From positions 31,017-89,948 of the forward strand of contig PBLG01000002.1 of the NCBI GenBank assembly GCA_002722315.1: a DNA stretch of 58,932 bases, in the 5' to 3' direction. The notes under the pieces are model-generated. The model was not told the DNA's origin and made no database searches. It worked only from the letters and a program-made list of their open reading frames with translations. Both the position numbers and the translations under genes were made by a program. Each line of letters starts with the position of its first letter. Within the stretch, counting starts at the first letter, position 1. Shown here piece by piece: positions 1 through 8,090 of this stretch. Source of the stretch: Lysobacterales bacterium (GTDB taxonomy: Bacteria > Pseudomonadota > Gammaproteobacteria > Xanthomonadales > Wenzhouxiangellaceae).

Positions 1-127
1 CGCCGCTCGTGACGCTCCAACGCGATTTTCCCTTCGTTTGCATCGGCCGGTTCCGCAAGGCCCGGCGGTGCTCTACATCCTCGCGTACTTGCTTGTACGC
101 TGCGATATCCGTGCGACCCGGTCCCGA

Positions 128-1474
128 TCAGAAATCCTGATCCTTTTCTCTCGCCTTTCCCTGGAACGCCTGCTTGCTGGCCTTGGGGAAATTCACCCGG
201 AATACCGTGCCGGCGCCGAGTTCGCTGTCGACCTCCAGCGGCCAGCCGAATCGGCGGCACAGGCGACTGACGATCGCCAGTCCGAGCCCGTAGCCCTCGT
301 TGGACCGGTCGTGGGCGCGATAGAAGGGCTCGAAGGCCCGTTCCAGGTCGGCTTCGCTCATGCCGCAGCCGGTATCGCGGATGACCACCGAATGCTCGTC
401 GATATGCACGCTGACCTCCCCTGCTTCGGTGAAGGTCATGGCGTTGCGCAGCAGGTTGTGGAAAATGATACCCAGCACCCGCTCCGGCGCCTCGGTCTCG
501 AGCAGGCAGTCGGCCGTCATGCTGGTCTTGATCTCGGGCTTGTTCATGGCCCGCCGCACCTGGTCGAACTGCTCGGACACCAGGTCGTTGAGCACCACCG
601 ATGACCAGGCCAGCTTGGATTCCGATTCGCGCGCGAGTATCAGCAGCGTTTCGACCAGCGATTCCATGTCGCGAACGGTGCGCGCCATGCGCTCGATCAC
701 CTCGTCGCGCTTGGGCAGGTCGGGAAATTTCTGCAGCAGTTCGAGATTGCCCTTGATCACCGCAAGCGGCGTCCGGAGTTCGTGCGAGGCATTCCGGGTG
801 AAGTTGCGCTCGCGCGCGACGAAGCGCTCCAGTCGACTGCTGAACTGCTCCAGAGCGTTCATCAGGGCCAGCACTTCGGGATCGGCGGTATCGCCGAACT
901 CGCCGAGCTTGAACGCGTCGAAGTTGCCTTCCTGAAAGTCGAAACTGCGCACGGCGTCGGCCAGCTGGACGATGGTGGAAACCGCACGCCGGCTCAGCAC
1001 GTAACCGACCCAGGTCAGCACGTAGATCAGCAACAACACGCCGGTCAGCGGCGCGATGCCGAAATAGAACGCCAGGCTGGAGACCTGCATCTCGTCGAAC
1101 ACCAGGATCAGACGCTTGCCTTCGTGCTCGGAAACGTGCACCACCGGATCGCGTCCGGCGGGCGTGTGTTGCCGCCCGAAACCGGGTTCCACACCTTCCA
1201 GCCATTCGGGCAGTTCTCGCCCTTCCCCCCGGGCAAAGTATCCGCGCAGGTTGTTGGTGTTGGGCAGCGGAAACGACGGGTCCTTCTCGTAGTGGGACCA
1301 GAAATGCTCTGCCTCGCCGTTGAGCGCTTCGCGCACCAGAACCTGCTCGACGACGAAGGCGGCGGCGTAGACGCCGAGCACGGTAGCCACCGAGATCGCC
1401 AGGATCTGCAGCACGAAGACCCGGATCAGCTTGGCCTTGATGCCGCCCCGAAAGAAACCGCCCAGCGCGCTCAT
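128..1474 (-). CDS. sensor histidine kinase
   Basis: A 448-residue two-component sensor kinase. Two membrane helices (about 18-42 and 135-160) flank a periplasmic sensor loop of roughly 90 residues. The H box [16 protein letters not shown] puts the phospho-accepting His at about 231, followed by an N box (NLLRNA, about 340-345), the G1 motif DTGCGM (about 367-372) and the G2 motif GYGLGLAI (about 394-401), so the HisKA plus HATPase core is complete. The start ATG overlaps the stop of the upstream methyltransferase (ATGA), so it is the last gene of the lipid-modification operon. No response regulator is visible; it could lie beyond the left edge. The stimulus is unknown, and a membrane or oxidative signal is an inference from the operon context only. 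Confidence 0.93.
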   Translation of the reverse strand: MSALGGFFRGGIKAKLIRVFVLQILAISVATVLGVYAAAFVVEQVLVREALNGEAEHFWSHYEKDPSFPLPNTNNLRGYFARGEGRELPEWLEGVEPGFGRQHTPAGRDPVVHVSEHEGKRLILVFDEMQVSSLAFYFGIAPLTGVLLLIYVLTWVGYVLSRRAVSTIVQLADAVRSFDFQEGNFDAFKLGEFGDTADPEVLALMNALEQFSSRLERFVARERNFTRNASHELRTPLAVIKGNLELLQKFPDLPKRDEVIERMARTVRDMESLVETLLILARESESKLAWSSVVLNDLVSEQFDQVRRAMNKPEIKTSMTADCLLETEAPERVLGIIFHNLLRNAMTFTEAGEVSVHIDEHSVVIRDTGCGMSEADLERAFEPFYRAHDRSNEGYGLGLAIVSRLCRRFGWPLEVDSELGAGTVFRVNFPKASKQAFQGKAREKDQDF

Positions 1475-2532
1475 TCGCCGTCCGGCTCCGTATTTCCATC
1501 ACGACCCGGACCGCCCATGCCGTCACGATTCTGAAAAAGGTAGTGACCGACCATCCACTCGTTGCCCCGTTCGAACGCGAAAAGCTCTTCGCAGGCCATG
1601 AAGAACATTCGCCAGCGCTGCAGCTGAATCGCGTCGCCGCCCAGCGTCTCGAGCACGCCCTCCCGGTCGGCGTCGAGCCTGTCGAGCCACGCCCGGGCCG
1701 TTCTCGCGTAGTGGCTGCCGTTGACCAGCCAGCGCCGGCCGAACCGGAGATCTCGCTGGAAACACAGCAGCGTATCCGCTGCCGGCATCAGCCCGCCCGT
1801 GAAGAAATGGCGGCCCATCCAGTTGTCTTCGCCCTGGGTCTCGAACGGGTACATCAGCGTACGATGACAGAAAATGTGCACGAACAGTAACCCATCGGGC
1901 GTCAACCAGTTCGAAATTCTGCCGAGCAGCTGCCTGTAGTTTCTGACGTGCTCGAACATTTCGACCGATACGACCCGATCGAAACCGGGTTCCACCTCCA
2001 GCCGGTTGACGTCGCAGGTCAGGACTTCGATGTTGACGAGCCCGCGCCGGGCCGCCTCGCCCATGATGTATTCGCGCTGCGACGACGAGTTCGACACCGC
2101 AGTGATGCGACTTCGAGGGAAATTCGCGCCCATCCACAGCGTCAGGGATCCCCAGCCGCAACCGAGCTCCAGGATCCGCTGACCGTCGGCAAGCCTTGCG
2201 CGTTCGCAGCTCACCTGCAACATGCGCGCCTCGGCGCCGTCCAGGTCGTCGGTGCCGGCATCCCACATGCCCGACGAATACTTCAGATGCCGGCCGAGTA
2301 CCCGTTGATAAAAGGCCGCAGGCACCTCGTAGTGCTGCTCGTTGGCCGCGTCGGTCTCGATCGCGATCTCCGACCGGGAAAGTTGGTCGATACGGTCGGC
2401 AAACACCTCGGCCTGTTTTTCCGGATCGTCGACGTGCTCGTCGCGAAGCCGCTTGCGCAGAAGCCGCCTGATTCCCATTCTGACAAGCCAGTCCGGCAGT
2501 CGGCCACGCTCGGCGAAGTCTGTAGCGTTCAT
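1471..2532 (-). CDS. CFA synthase-like / coclaurine N-methyltransferase-like SAM methyltransferase
   Basis: A 353-residue SAM-dependent methyltransferase of the cyclopropane-fatty-acid synthase superfamily. The SAM motif I reads [14 protein letters not shown], preceded by the lipid-site motif HYEVPAAFY and the YSSGMW segment. The start was placed at the ATG at 2532, because the longer upstream reading lacks family similarity and would overlap most of the DUF2878 gene. This start overlaps the DUF2878 stop (ATGA). It is a second CFA-like enzyme in the same operon and belongs to the shorter branch related to plant coclaurine N-methyltransferases, not to classical Cfa. The substrate is unknown. 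A lipid acyl chain or headgroup amine is an inference from neighbours. Confidence 0.88.
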   Translation of the reverse strand: MNATDFAERGRLPDWLVRMGIRRLLRKRLRDEHVDDPEKQAEVFADRIDQLSRSEIAIETDAANEQHYEVPAAFYQRVLGRHLKYSSGMWDAGTDDLDGAEARMLQVSCERARLADGQRILELGCGWGSLTLWMGANFPRSRITAVSNSSSQREYIMGEAARRGLVNIEVLTCDVNRLEVEPGFDRVVSVEMFEHVRNYRQLLGRISNWLTPDGLLFVHIFCHRTLMYPFETQGEDNWMGRHFFTGGLMPAADTLLCFQRDLRFGRRWLVNGSHYARTARAWLDRLDADREGVLETLGGDAIQLQRWRMFFMACEELFAFERGNEWMVGHYLFQNRDGMGGPGRDGNTEPDGE

Positions 2533-3089
2533 CCGCGCAGGGCCTCGGCGGCTTGTGGCTCGAGCTTTCCCCGCCGGCCATCCTGCCCTGCCTGGCGAAA
2601 CAGCAGGCCCACCACCAGCCCCCATATCGGGCCGACGCAGAACATGACCAGCCACGACGGGGCCAGCCAGGTCACCGCGCCGAGGCTCGCGGCAACGCTA
2701 TAGGACATCGGCGAACCAACCGTTGCCAGCAGCATGAACAGCCGCCAGCGGCGACGGAACACGCCGAGCGAGTGATTGACCGTCAAACCGAGCGCAACCC
2801 ACAGCAACAGGAGCCAGACCGGTATGAAACCGGGCGCCGGCCACGCGGTCGCATATTCGACGATACCGGCGCGAACCCACAGCGTATCGATGACGAGGCC
2901 GGTCGCAACGAACGCGCCGACGACGAACGGGTCGCGGCGGTGCCTGCGCGACGGCTGGAGTTGCCAGGCGGCGAACAGGCCGACCTCCAGCGCGCCCGGC
3001 CACAGCAGCCCAGAGGCCGCGCCGATGACGCACGCCGGCCAGCTGAGCTGGAAGAACGCCTGGTTGATCCAGAAACCGCGCGCGCTCAT
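2529..3089 (-). CDS. DUF2878 family membrane protein
   Basis: A 186-residue polytopic membrane protein with about five hydrophobic helices, starting [17 protein letters not shown], the typical opening of DUF2878 proteins. The ATG at 3089 overlaps the stop of the CFA-type gene, and its own stop overlaps the next start, so three genes are coupled by ATGA junctions. In several gammaproteobacteria DUF2878 co-occurs with DUF1365, an FAD oxidoreductase and a CFA-like methylase (family knowledge). Its biochemical role is unknown; an accessory role in membrane fatty-acid modification is inferred. Confidence 0.8.
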   Translation of the reverse strand: MSARGFWINQAFFQLSWPACVIGAASGLLWPGALEVGLFAAWQLQPSRRHRRDPFVVGAFVATGLVIDTLWVRAGIVEYATAWPAPGFIPVWLLLLWVALGLTVNHSLGVFRRRWRLFMLLATVGSPMSYSVAASLGAVTWLAPSWLVMFCVGPIWGLVVGLLFRQAGQDGRRGKLEPQAAEALRG

Positions 3090-4366
3090 ACGCGGTTTCC
3101 AGTGAGTTCGGGCTTGCGGTAACCCGGCGCCGCCATCAGGAGATGCACGTCGCTGATCGCGCGCTCGAGAAATCCTCCCTCGCAATAAGCCAGGTAAAAG
3201 CGCCAACGCCTGCGGAATGCATCGTCGAATCCGATATCGGCCATCTTGTCCCAGCTCGATTCGAACCGTTCGCGCCAGTGCCTGAGCGTGCGCGCATAGC
3301 TGTCGCCGAAATCGAACAGCTCGACCAGGCCGAGATCCGTCGCCTTGCCCATCGCAGCCAGGATCGCCGAGGTCGAGGGAATGAAACTGCCCGGAAAGAT
3401 ATAGCGCTTGATGAAGTCGACGCTCTTGAGCGCGTTCTCGTAGCGGTAGTCCTCGATCGTGATGGCCTGGATCAGGGCCAGGCCGTGCGGCGCCAGCCGC
3501 TCGCGAACGACGCGAAGGTAGGTCTCGAGAAAGTCGGCACCGACCGCCTCGATCATCTCGATGGACACTATCTTGTCGTAGCGACCCTCCAGCTCGCGGT
3601 AGTCCTGCATCAGGACCTCGACGCGGTCTTCCAGGCCGGCCGTGCGGACGCGCTCGCAGGCGTGCCTGTACTGCTCGGCCGAGATCGTCGTAGTCGTGAC
3701 CCGGCAGCCCGTGCGCTCGGCCATGAATACAGCCAGCCCGCCCCAGCCGGTGCCGATTTCCAGCAGGTGGTCGTCGGGACCCAGTGCAAGCTTCTCGGCG
3801 ATGCGCGCCAGCTTGTTCTCCTGGGCCTGGTCGAGCGTATCGTCCCGCGACAGGTACAGCGCCGACGAATACTGCATTCGCCGGTCCAGCCATGCGCCGA
3901 AGAACTCGTTGCCCAGGTCGTAATGCGCGGAGATATTGCGGCGGCTTCCGGGCACGGTGTTGCGCGCCAGGCGGTGAAGGCCGCGTAGAAGCCAGCCGTA
4001 AAGGCGCGCGCTACCCTGCTCCATGCGGTCAAGGATTCTGCGATTGGCCGCCAGCAGGCGAATCACCGCGACCAGGTCGGGAGAATCCCACAGCCCGGCC
4101 ACGTAGGCTTCGCCGGCACCGACGCTGCCGCCGGTCGCCAGCATCCGCCAGAACGTGCCAGAGTGCACGTCGACGCGGGCCCGGATGCCGCCGCCGCCAT
4201 CAAGCACCCATTCGCCGTCGGCGTCGCGAATCACCAGCCGTCCGGTTTCAAGACCGGAAAACCTGGCCAGAACGGCCTTGCGGCAGAGGCGCTCGAGCCG
4301 AGCGCGGGCGCCGCCGGATAACGGCATGTCGCCTGCAGCGGTGTTTTCGGGTGTATCAATCGACAT
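3086..4366 (-). CDS. cyclopropane-fatty-acyl-phospholipid synthase family methyltransferase
   Basis: A 426-residue Cfa-type enzyme that transfers a SAM methyl group to the double bond of phospholipid acyl chains. HYDLGNEFF (about 148-156), the MQYSSALY segment (164-171), SAM motif I LLEIGTGWGG (201-210), the acidic IEMIEAVG segment and the C-terminal KRYIFPG and FGDSYARTL motifs are all present. Against E. coli Cfa (alignment from memory), two bicarbonate ligands differ: the Cys of MQYSCAYW is Ser here, and the His of LLHTIG is Gln (LIQAIT). The Glu and Tyr ligands remain. This may mean a methyl-alkene product instead of a cyclopropane, as in UfaM-type enzymes. It lies 6 nt downstream of DUF1365 and is coupled to DUF2878. 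Confidence 0.92.
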   Translation of the reverse strand: MSIDTPENTAAGDMPLSGGARARLERLCRKAVLARFSGLETGRLVIRDADGEWVLDGGGGIRARVDVHSGTFWRMLATGGSVGAGEAYVAGLWDSPDLVAVIRLLAANRRILDRMEQGSARLYGWLLRGLHRLARNTVPGSRRNISAHYDLGNEFFGAWLDRRMQYSSALYLSRDDTLDQAQENKLARIAEKLALGPDDHLLEIGTGWGGLAVFMAERTGCRVTTTTISAEQYRHACERVRTAGLEDRVEVLMQDYRELEGRYDKIVSIEMIEAVGADFLETYLRVVRERLAPHGLALIQAITIEDYRYENALKSVDFIKRYIFPGSFIPSTSAILAAMGKATDLGLVELFDFGDSYARTLRHWRERFESSWDKMADIGFDDAFRRRWRFYLAYCEGGFLERAISDVHLLMAAPGYRKPELTGNRV

Positions 4367-4372
4367 TTCTTG

Positions 4373-5143
4373 TCAAGAACCTCTTGTTCCGGATGCGGCT
4401 GCGCTGTCTGGATGGCTGATGAATGGTATGCGCTTGAGCCAGAGACGCAAGGCCTGGTAGTAGATGCCCGCCGACACGCGCAACGTCATGAATGGAAATC
4501 GAAGCGGCATCCACAGCATCCGACGCGCCGTCATCTCCTCCAGCTCGAGCCGCATCCCCATTGAAAAGCATTCTGCTTGGTCGCGCATGACCCGCATGTG
4601 AACATCGATGCGCTCGGATTCGTAGCGAAAGCGCCAGTCGTAGCGCAAGTCCATCGGCAGGAAAGGCGAGACGTGGAACGCCTTGTCGAATTCGAACCGG
4701 AACCCCGGACCCGATTGCCCCCGCGCGTCGAGAACGTAGGCGTGGCGTTCGTTCCACGGCGTGTTGTGGACATCGGCCACGATCGCCTGCAGGGCGCCGC
4801 TCGCAGCTTCGCAGAAGTAGAACGAAACCGGATTGAAGCACATGCCCCATTGACGCAGATGCGTGAGCATCCGGATACGACCCGACGGCCTGAAGCCCAA
4901 CTGCTGCTCGACGCGGGCTCTGACGGCATCGCCCAGCATCAAATCTGCGGGACCGATGTAATCGCGCCTGCGCAGCGTCACCAGGTTGAATCGCTCGACG
5001 GACCAGAACGCCGATTCGCTGAATCTCTTCTCGATCTCGTCTACATCGAGCAGGCTGAGCCACATCCGGTAACGGAACGCGTGCGGCCTGGGCGAGTACC
5101 GCCGATGCCAGACGCTGCCGGTGGCCACGCTGTCACGCAGCAT
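4373..5143 (-). CDS. DUF1365 family protein
   Basis: A 256-residue DUF1365 protein. The family signature is clear: HRRYSPRPHAFRYRMWLSLLD near the N terminus, then HLRQWGMCFNPVSFYFC, and a C-terminal LKRIPFISHP segment. The ATG at 5143 was chosen because the residues before it do not fit the family and lie inside the upstream gene. It overlaps the FAD-oxidoreductase gene by about 11 nt. DUF1365 is nearly always found beside an FAD amine-oxidase-like protein and a CFA-type methylase (known association). The molecular function has not been established. Confidence 0.87.
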   Translation of the reverse strand: MLRDSVATGSVWHRRYSPRPHAFRYRMWLSLLDVDEIEKRFSESAFWSVERFNLVTLRRRDYIGPADLMLGDAVRARVEQQLGFRPSGRIRMLTHLRQWGMCFNPVSFYFCEAASGALQAIVADVHNTPWNERHAYVLDARGQSGPGFRFEFDKAFHVSPFLPMDLRYDWRFRYESERIDVHMRVMRDQAECFSMGMRLELEEMTARRMLWMPLRFPFMTLRVSAGIYYQALRLWLKRIPFISHPDSAAASGTRGS

Positions 5144-6413
5144 CCCGCACCTGCTCGCCCGAGATCCCGTCCAGTACTCGCGCCGCAGAGCGCACCGCAT
5201 CCTCGTGGAAACCCCAGCCCCAGTTGGCGCCGCAGAACCATAGCCGGTCCACACCGTTGATTTCGCCGATCCGCTTCTGCGCCGCTCGCGAAGTCGGCGT
5301 GTAGACCGGGTGCCGGTAGTTCCGCCTGACCAGGATTCGCTCGGGATCGATGCGGTCGGTCTGGTTCAGCGACACGATGTATGGCGTCTTGCCGGGAATG
5401 CGCTGCAGGCTGTTCATGTAGTAGGAGATGCCGGCCGCTTCCGGCGCCTCACGGTCGCGGCGCACGTTCCAGCTTGCCCACGCCTTCCGGTTGATCGGCA
5501 TCCGCCCGGCATCGGTGTGCAGCACGGTTTCGTTGGGCTGGTATTCGAAAGCACCCAGCACCGACCGCTCCGCGTCGGTCGGGGCTTCTATCATCGCCAG
5601 CGCCTGGTCGGCGTGGCAGGCAAGCACCACCTGGTCGACGACCGTATCGAAGCCGTCGGCGACCAGGCGCACGCCGCCGGCGCTGAGGCGCTGTATCGAG
5701 TGGACGGCGCGGCCGGTGAGAACCTGTCCGTCGAAGCGCTTGAGCGCTGCTTCCACGTAGCGCTGGCTGCCGCCTTCCACGGTGCGCCAGACCGGCCTGC
5801 CGGCGGCCTGCAGCATGTCGTGATTACGCATGAACTCGATCAGGTACTTCATTGGAAATTCGCGTATGGCCCGGCCGGGCGACGACCATAGCGCCGCGGC
5901 CATGGGAACGAGATGGTCGCGCCCGAAGGCCTCGCCCAGCCCGCTGGTTTCCAGCCACTCGCCCAGCGTGACCCGCTCGTCCAGGCGCTCCAGCAGTACC
6001 GGTGCGCGGCGGTAGAACCGAAGGATATCTCTGACCATGCCGATGAAGCGAGGATTCAACAGGTTCCGACGCTGGCAGAACAAACGGCTGAGACTGGTAG
6101 CGTTGTATTCGAGCCCGGTGATCTCGCAGTGCACGCCGAAGCTCATGTCGCTCGGTTGGCTGTGGACTCCGAGTTCCTCCAGCCATGCCGAAAACAGCGG
6201 GTAATTGGGCGGATTGAACACGATGAAGCCGGTATCGACGGCCACCGGGGCGGGATCGACATCAAGCGGGCCAGGATCGACATCGACCAGGTGGGTGTCG
6301 GTGTGTCCGCCGATTCGCCCGGCGCGCTCGACCAGGACCACCTCGTGGCGGCCGGCCAGGTGCCAGACCGTATAAAGGCCGGCAACCCCGCCCCCGACGA
6401 CCGCGATGCGCAT
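5133..6413 (-). CDS. FAD/NAD(P)-binding amine-oxidase-family oxidoreductase
   Basis: A 426-residue flavoprotein with an N-terminal dinucleotide-binding fold (MRIAVVGGGVAGLYTVWHL) followed by the RIGGHTDT motif typical of amine-oxidase/desaturase-like FAD enzymes. The C terminus carries the FAD-contact segment LWFCGANWGWGFHEDAVRS. The start at 6413 overlaps the desaturase stop by one base (TGATG). In the related Rhodobacter and actinobacterial systems, FAD partners of CFA-like methylases reduce or oxidise methylated acyl chains (family knowledge). A similar lipid-oxidoreductase role is inferred here. Confidence 0.88.
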   Translation of the reverse strand: MRIAVVGGGVAGLYTVWHLAGRHEVVLVERAGRIGGHTDTHLVDVDPGPLDVDPAPVAVDTGFIVFNPPNYPLFSAWLEELGVHSQPSDMSFGVHCEITGLEYNATSLSRLFCQRRNLLNPRFIGMVRDILRFYRRAPVLLERLDERVTLGEWLETSGLGEAFGRDHLVPMAAALWSSPGRAIREFPMKYLIEFMRNHDMLQAAGRPVWRTVEGGSQRYVEAALKRFDGQVLTGRAVHSIQRLSAGGVRLVADGFDTVVDQVVLACHADQALAMIEAPTDAERSVLGAFEYQPNETVLHTDAGRMPINRKAWASWNVRRDREAPEAAGISYYMNSLQRIPGKTPYIVSLNQTDRIDPERILVRRNYRHPVYTPTSRAAQKRIGEINGVDRLWFCGANWGWGFHEDAVRSAARVLDGISGEQVRDAA

Positions 6414-7339
6414 CAGCCCCTGACCCGCCGACATTCGAGAAAGCCGCCGGGCACCGGCTTGAGATCGTATACCAGCCCCGCGGCGGCCATGGCCTTGAGC
6501 ACCAGGTAGCTGATGTCGAGCTCCCACCAGTAAAAGCCCTGACGCGCCGAGCCCGGGAAGTGATGATGGTTGTTGTGCCACCCCTCGCCCAGCGTCAGAA
6601 GCGCCAGCCAGGCGTTGTTTCGCGAGCGGTCCGGGGTGTCGAACCGGCGCGTACCGAAGCGATGGGCCAGCGAATTGATGGTCAGCGTCACGTGGATCAG
6701 AGCAACCGTGGACACGAAATATCCCCAGATGAGCATCTGCGCCCCGGTAGTCCCCAGGGAAGGCGCAAACACTTCGAGCAACGCGCCGAGCCCGAACATG
6801 CCTGCGGCGTAGGCGAGCGGCACGATGACGTCGAACCGGTCCAGCCAGCGCAGCTCGGGAAAGCGTGCGAGATCAGGAATCTGCGACCACTCGGTTTCGA
6901 AATGCGATCGGCTGAGAAACCAGCCCATGTGACTCCAGAGCAGTCCCTTGCGCGGTGTGTGCGGATCGCCGCTACGATCGGCCCGCTTGTGGTGGCGGCG
7001 ATGGTGGGCAGCCCACCACAGCGGTCCGCGCTGCGTGGCGCTGGCTCCGATGAGCGCGAAGATGAACTGAACGGGCCGTGACGCCCTGAAGGCGCGATGC
7101 GCGAAGTAGCGATGATAGAAGGCGGTAATCGCGAACATTCTCACCAGGTAGCTGGCCAGGCAAACCGCGACCGCAACCCAGGAAACGCCGACCCAGAGCA
7201 CCGCCAGACAGGCCAGGTGCAGCGCGATGAAGGGCAATACCCGGGTGTAGTCGACCTTGTGGGCCCGACCGGACATATCCGGGCCTGCGGCGGCCTGGCT
7301 GGAGTCGAACCAGGCCGCGATGGAGCGAAGTGCTTTCAC
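6413..7339 (-). CDS. membrane acyl-CoA/acyl-lipid desaturase (delta-9 type)
   Basis: An integral-membrane di-iron desaturase of about 308 residues. The three histidine boxes of the OLE1/SCD class are present: HRYFAH, HHRRHH and HNNHHH (in GEGWHNNHHHFPGSARQG). Four or more hydrophobic helices separate them. The start is uncertain. The GTG at 7339 gives the N terminus MKALRSIAAWFDSSQ, which looks family-like; an ATG at 7276 (MSGRAHKVDY) is the alternative, and neither has a strong ribosome site. It is the first gene of the operon and would supply the unsaturated chains that the downstream methylases act on. Confidence 0.88.
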   Translation of the reverse strand: MKALRSIAAWFDSSQAAAGPDMSGRAHKVDYTRVLPFIALHLACLAVLWVGVSWVAVAVCLASYLVRMFAITAFYHRYFAHRAFRASRPVQFIFALIGASATQRGPLWWAAHHRRHHKRADRSGDPHTPRKGLLWSHMGWFLSRSHFETEWSQIPDLARFPELRWLDRFDVIVPLAYAAGMFGLGALLEVFAPSLGTTGAQMLIWGYFVSTVALIHVTLTINSLAHRFGTRRFDTPDRSRNNAWLALLTLGEGWHNNHHHFPGSARQGFYWWELDISYLVLKAMAAAGLVYDLKPVPGGFLECRRVRG

Positions 7340-7401
7340 GATATAAACGGTCGCAGCAGCGGGACAGGGGCGCAATGATTGCCTCTGCCGGTGAATCCGT
7401 C

Positions 7402-7435
7402 GTGAACCCGCTCCTGAACCAACGGGGGCGTTCAC
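7402..7435. promoter_or_regulatory. inverted repeat in divergent promoter region (candidate operator)
   Basis: GTGAAC at 7402-7407 is exactly mirrored by GTTCAC at 7430-7435 in the 129-bp gap between the desaturase operon (minus) and the NTF2-like gene (plus). Its position between divergent genes suits a regulator site for both. No clear sigma-70 promoter was seen here, so the assignment is speculative. Confidence 0.25.
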
Positions 7436-7468
7436 CGCAGCTTGACGTCGTGCGCGAACAATGCGCCG

Positions 7469-8038
7469 ATGTCAAAGCCATTTCTCATTCTTGCGTTGCT
7501 GGTCGTGGCGGTCCTTGCATGGATCGCGACGCGACCGGCGGCTCCGAAACCCTTCGCCGCCGACTATCAACGGGCCCTCCAGGTACACCCTGGCAGCAAC
7601 ACCGCGATAGACGTCGGCCTCGAAAGTTTCGCCGCGGTCTACGCAGACCTCACTCACCCCGACATCGCCGACCGCGTCGCCCGCCTCTACGCCGACCCGG
7701 TCTATTTCAACGACTCCCTCAAGACCTTCCAGTCGCGTCAGCCACTGGTCGAGTACATGAAGGCCACCGGCGCCATGCTCGACGACAGCTCGGTCGAAAT
7801 CGAGCAGGTGCTGCGCGACGGGAGCGATGTGTTCGTTCGCTGGAACATGAGATTCAAGTCCAGCGCTCTCGGCAGGGAAATCAATTCGGAGTCGATCGGC
7901 ATGACACATCTTCGCTTCGACCCCGAAGGCCGGATCGTGCTGCACCAGGATTTCTGGGATTCCGCGGCCGGTCTCTACCGCAACCTGCCGGTCGTGGGCT
8001 ACGCGCTGAAGAAAATCGACCGGAACATGGCCGATTGA
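7469..8038 (+). CDS. membrane-anchored NTF2/SnoaL-like protein
   Basis: A 189-residue protein with one N-terminal hydrophobic anchor (residues 4-22) followed by an NTF2/SnoaL-like alpha-beta domain (ADRVARLYADPVYFNDSL through WDSAAGLYRNLPVVG). Such domains form cone-shaped pockets for small hydrophobic ligands. The ATG at 7469 was preferred over an upstream TTG at 7442, since the hydrophobic anchor follows it directly. It is divergent from the desaturase operon. NTF2-family proteins are recurrent neighbours of DUF1365/CFA/DUF2878 clusters (family knowledge), so a shared pathway is likely. No catalytic residue can be assigned. Confidence 0.7.
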   Translation: MSKPFLILALLVVAVLAWIATRPAAPKPFAADYQRALQVHPGSNTAIDVGLESFAAVYADLTHPDIADRVARLYADPVYFNDSLKTFQSRQPLVEYMKATGAMLDDSSVEIEQVLRDGSDVFVRWNMRFKSSALGREINSESIGMTHLRFDPEGRIVLHQDFWDSAAGLYRNLPVVGYALKKIDRNMAD

Positions 8039-8046
8039 GGCCGGGG

Positions 8047-8073
8047 CCGAACGACCGCCGGGCGGCCGTTCGG
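8047..8073. terminator. strong GC hairpin between convergent genes
   Basis: CCGAACG followed by a GC-rich arm pairs with CGTTCGG at 8067-8073, giving a stem of about 12 bp with one mismatch in the 52-bp gap between the convergent NTF2-like and prpD genes. There is no U-tract on either strand, so intrinsic termination is only plausible. It may instead protect 3' ends. Confidence 0.45.
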
Positions 8074-8090
8074 AAACCGTGAGCCAGAAC

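Noticed and set aside
1..127. Short hairpin (GCGTAC/GTACGC) near the left edge as a terminator for the kinase gene
   Set aside because: The stem is only 6 bp with no T-tract, and the region is cut by the window edge.
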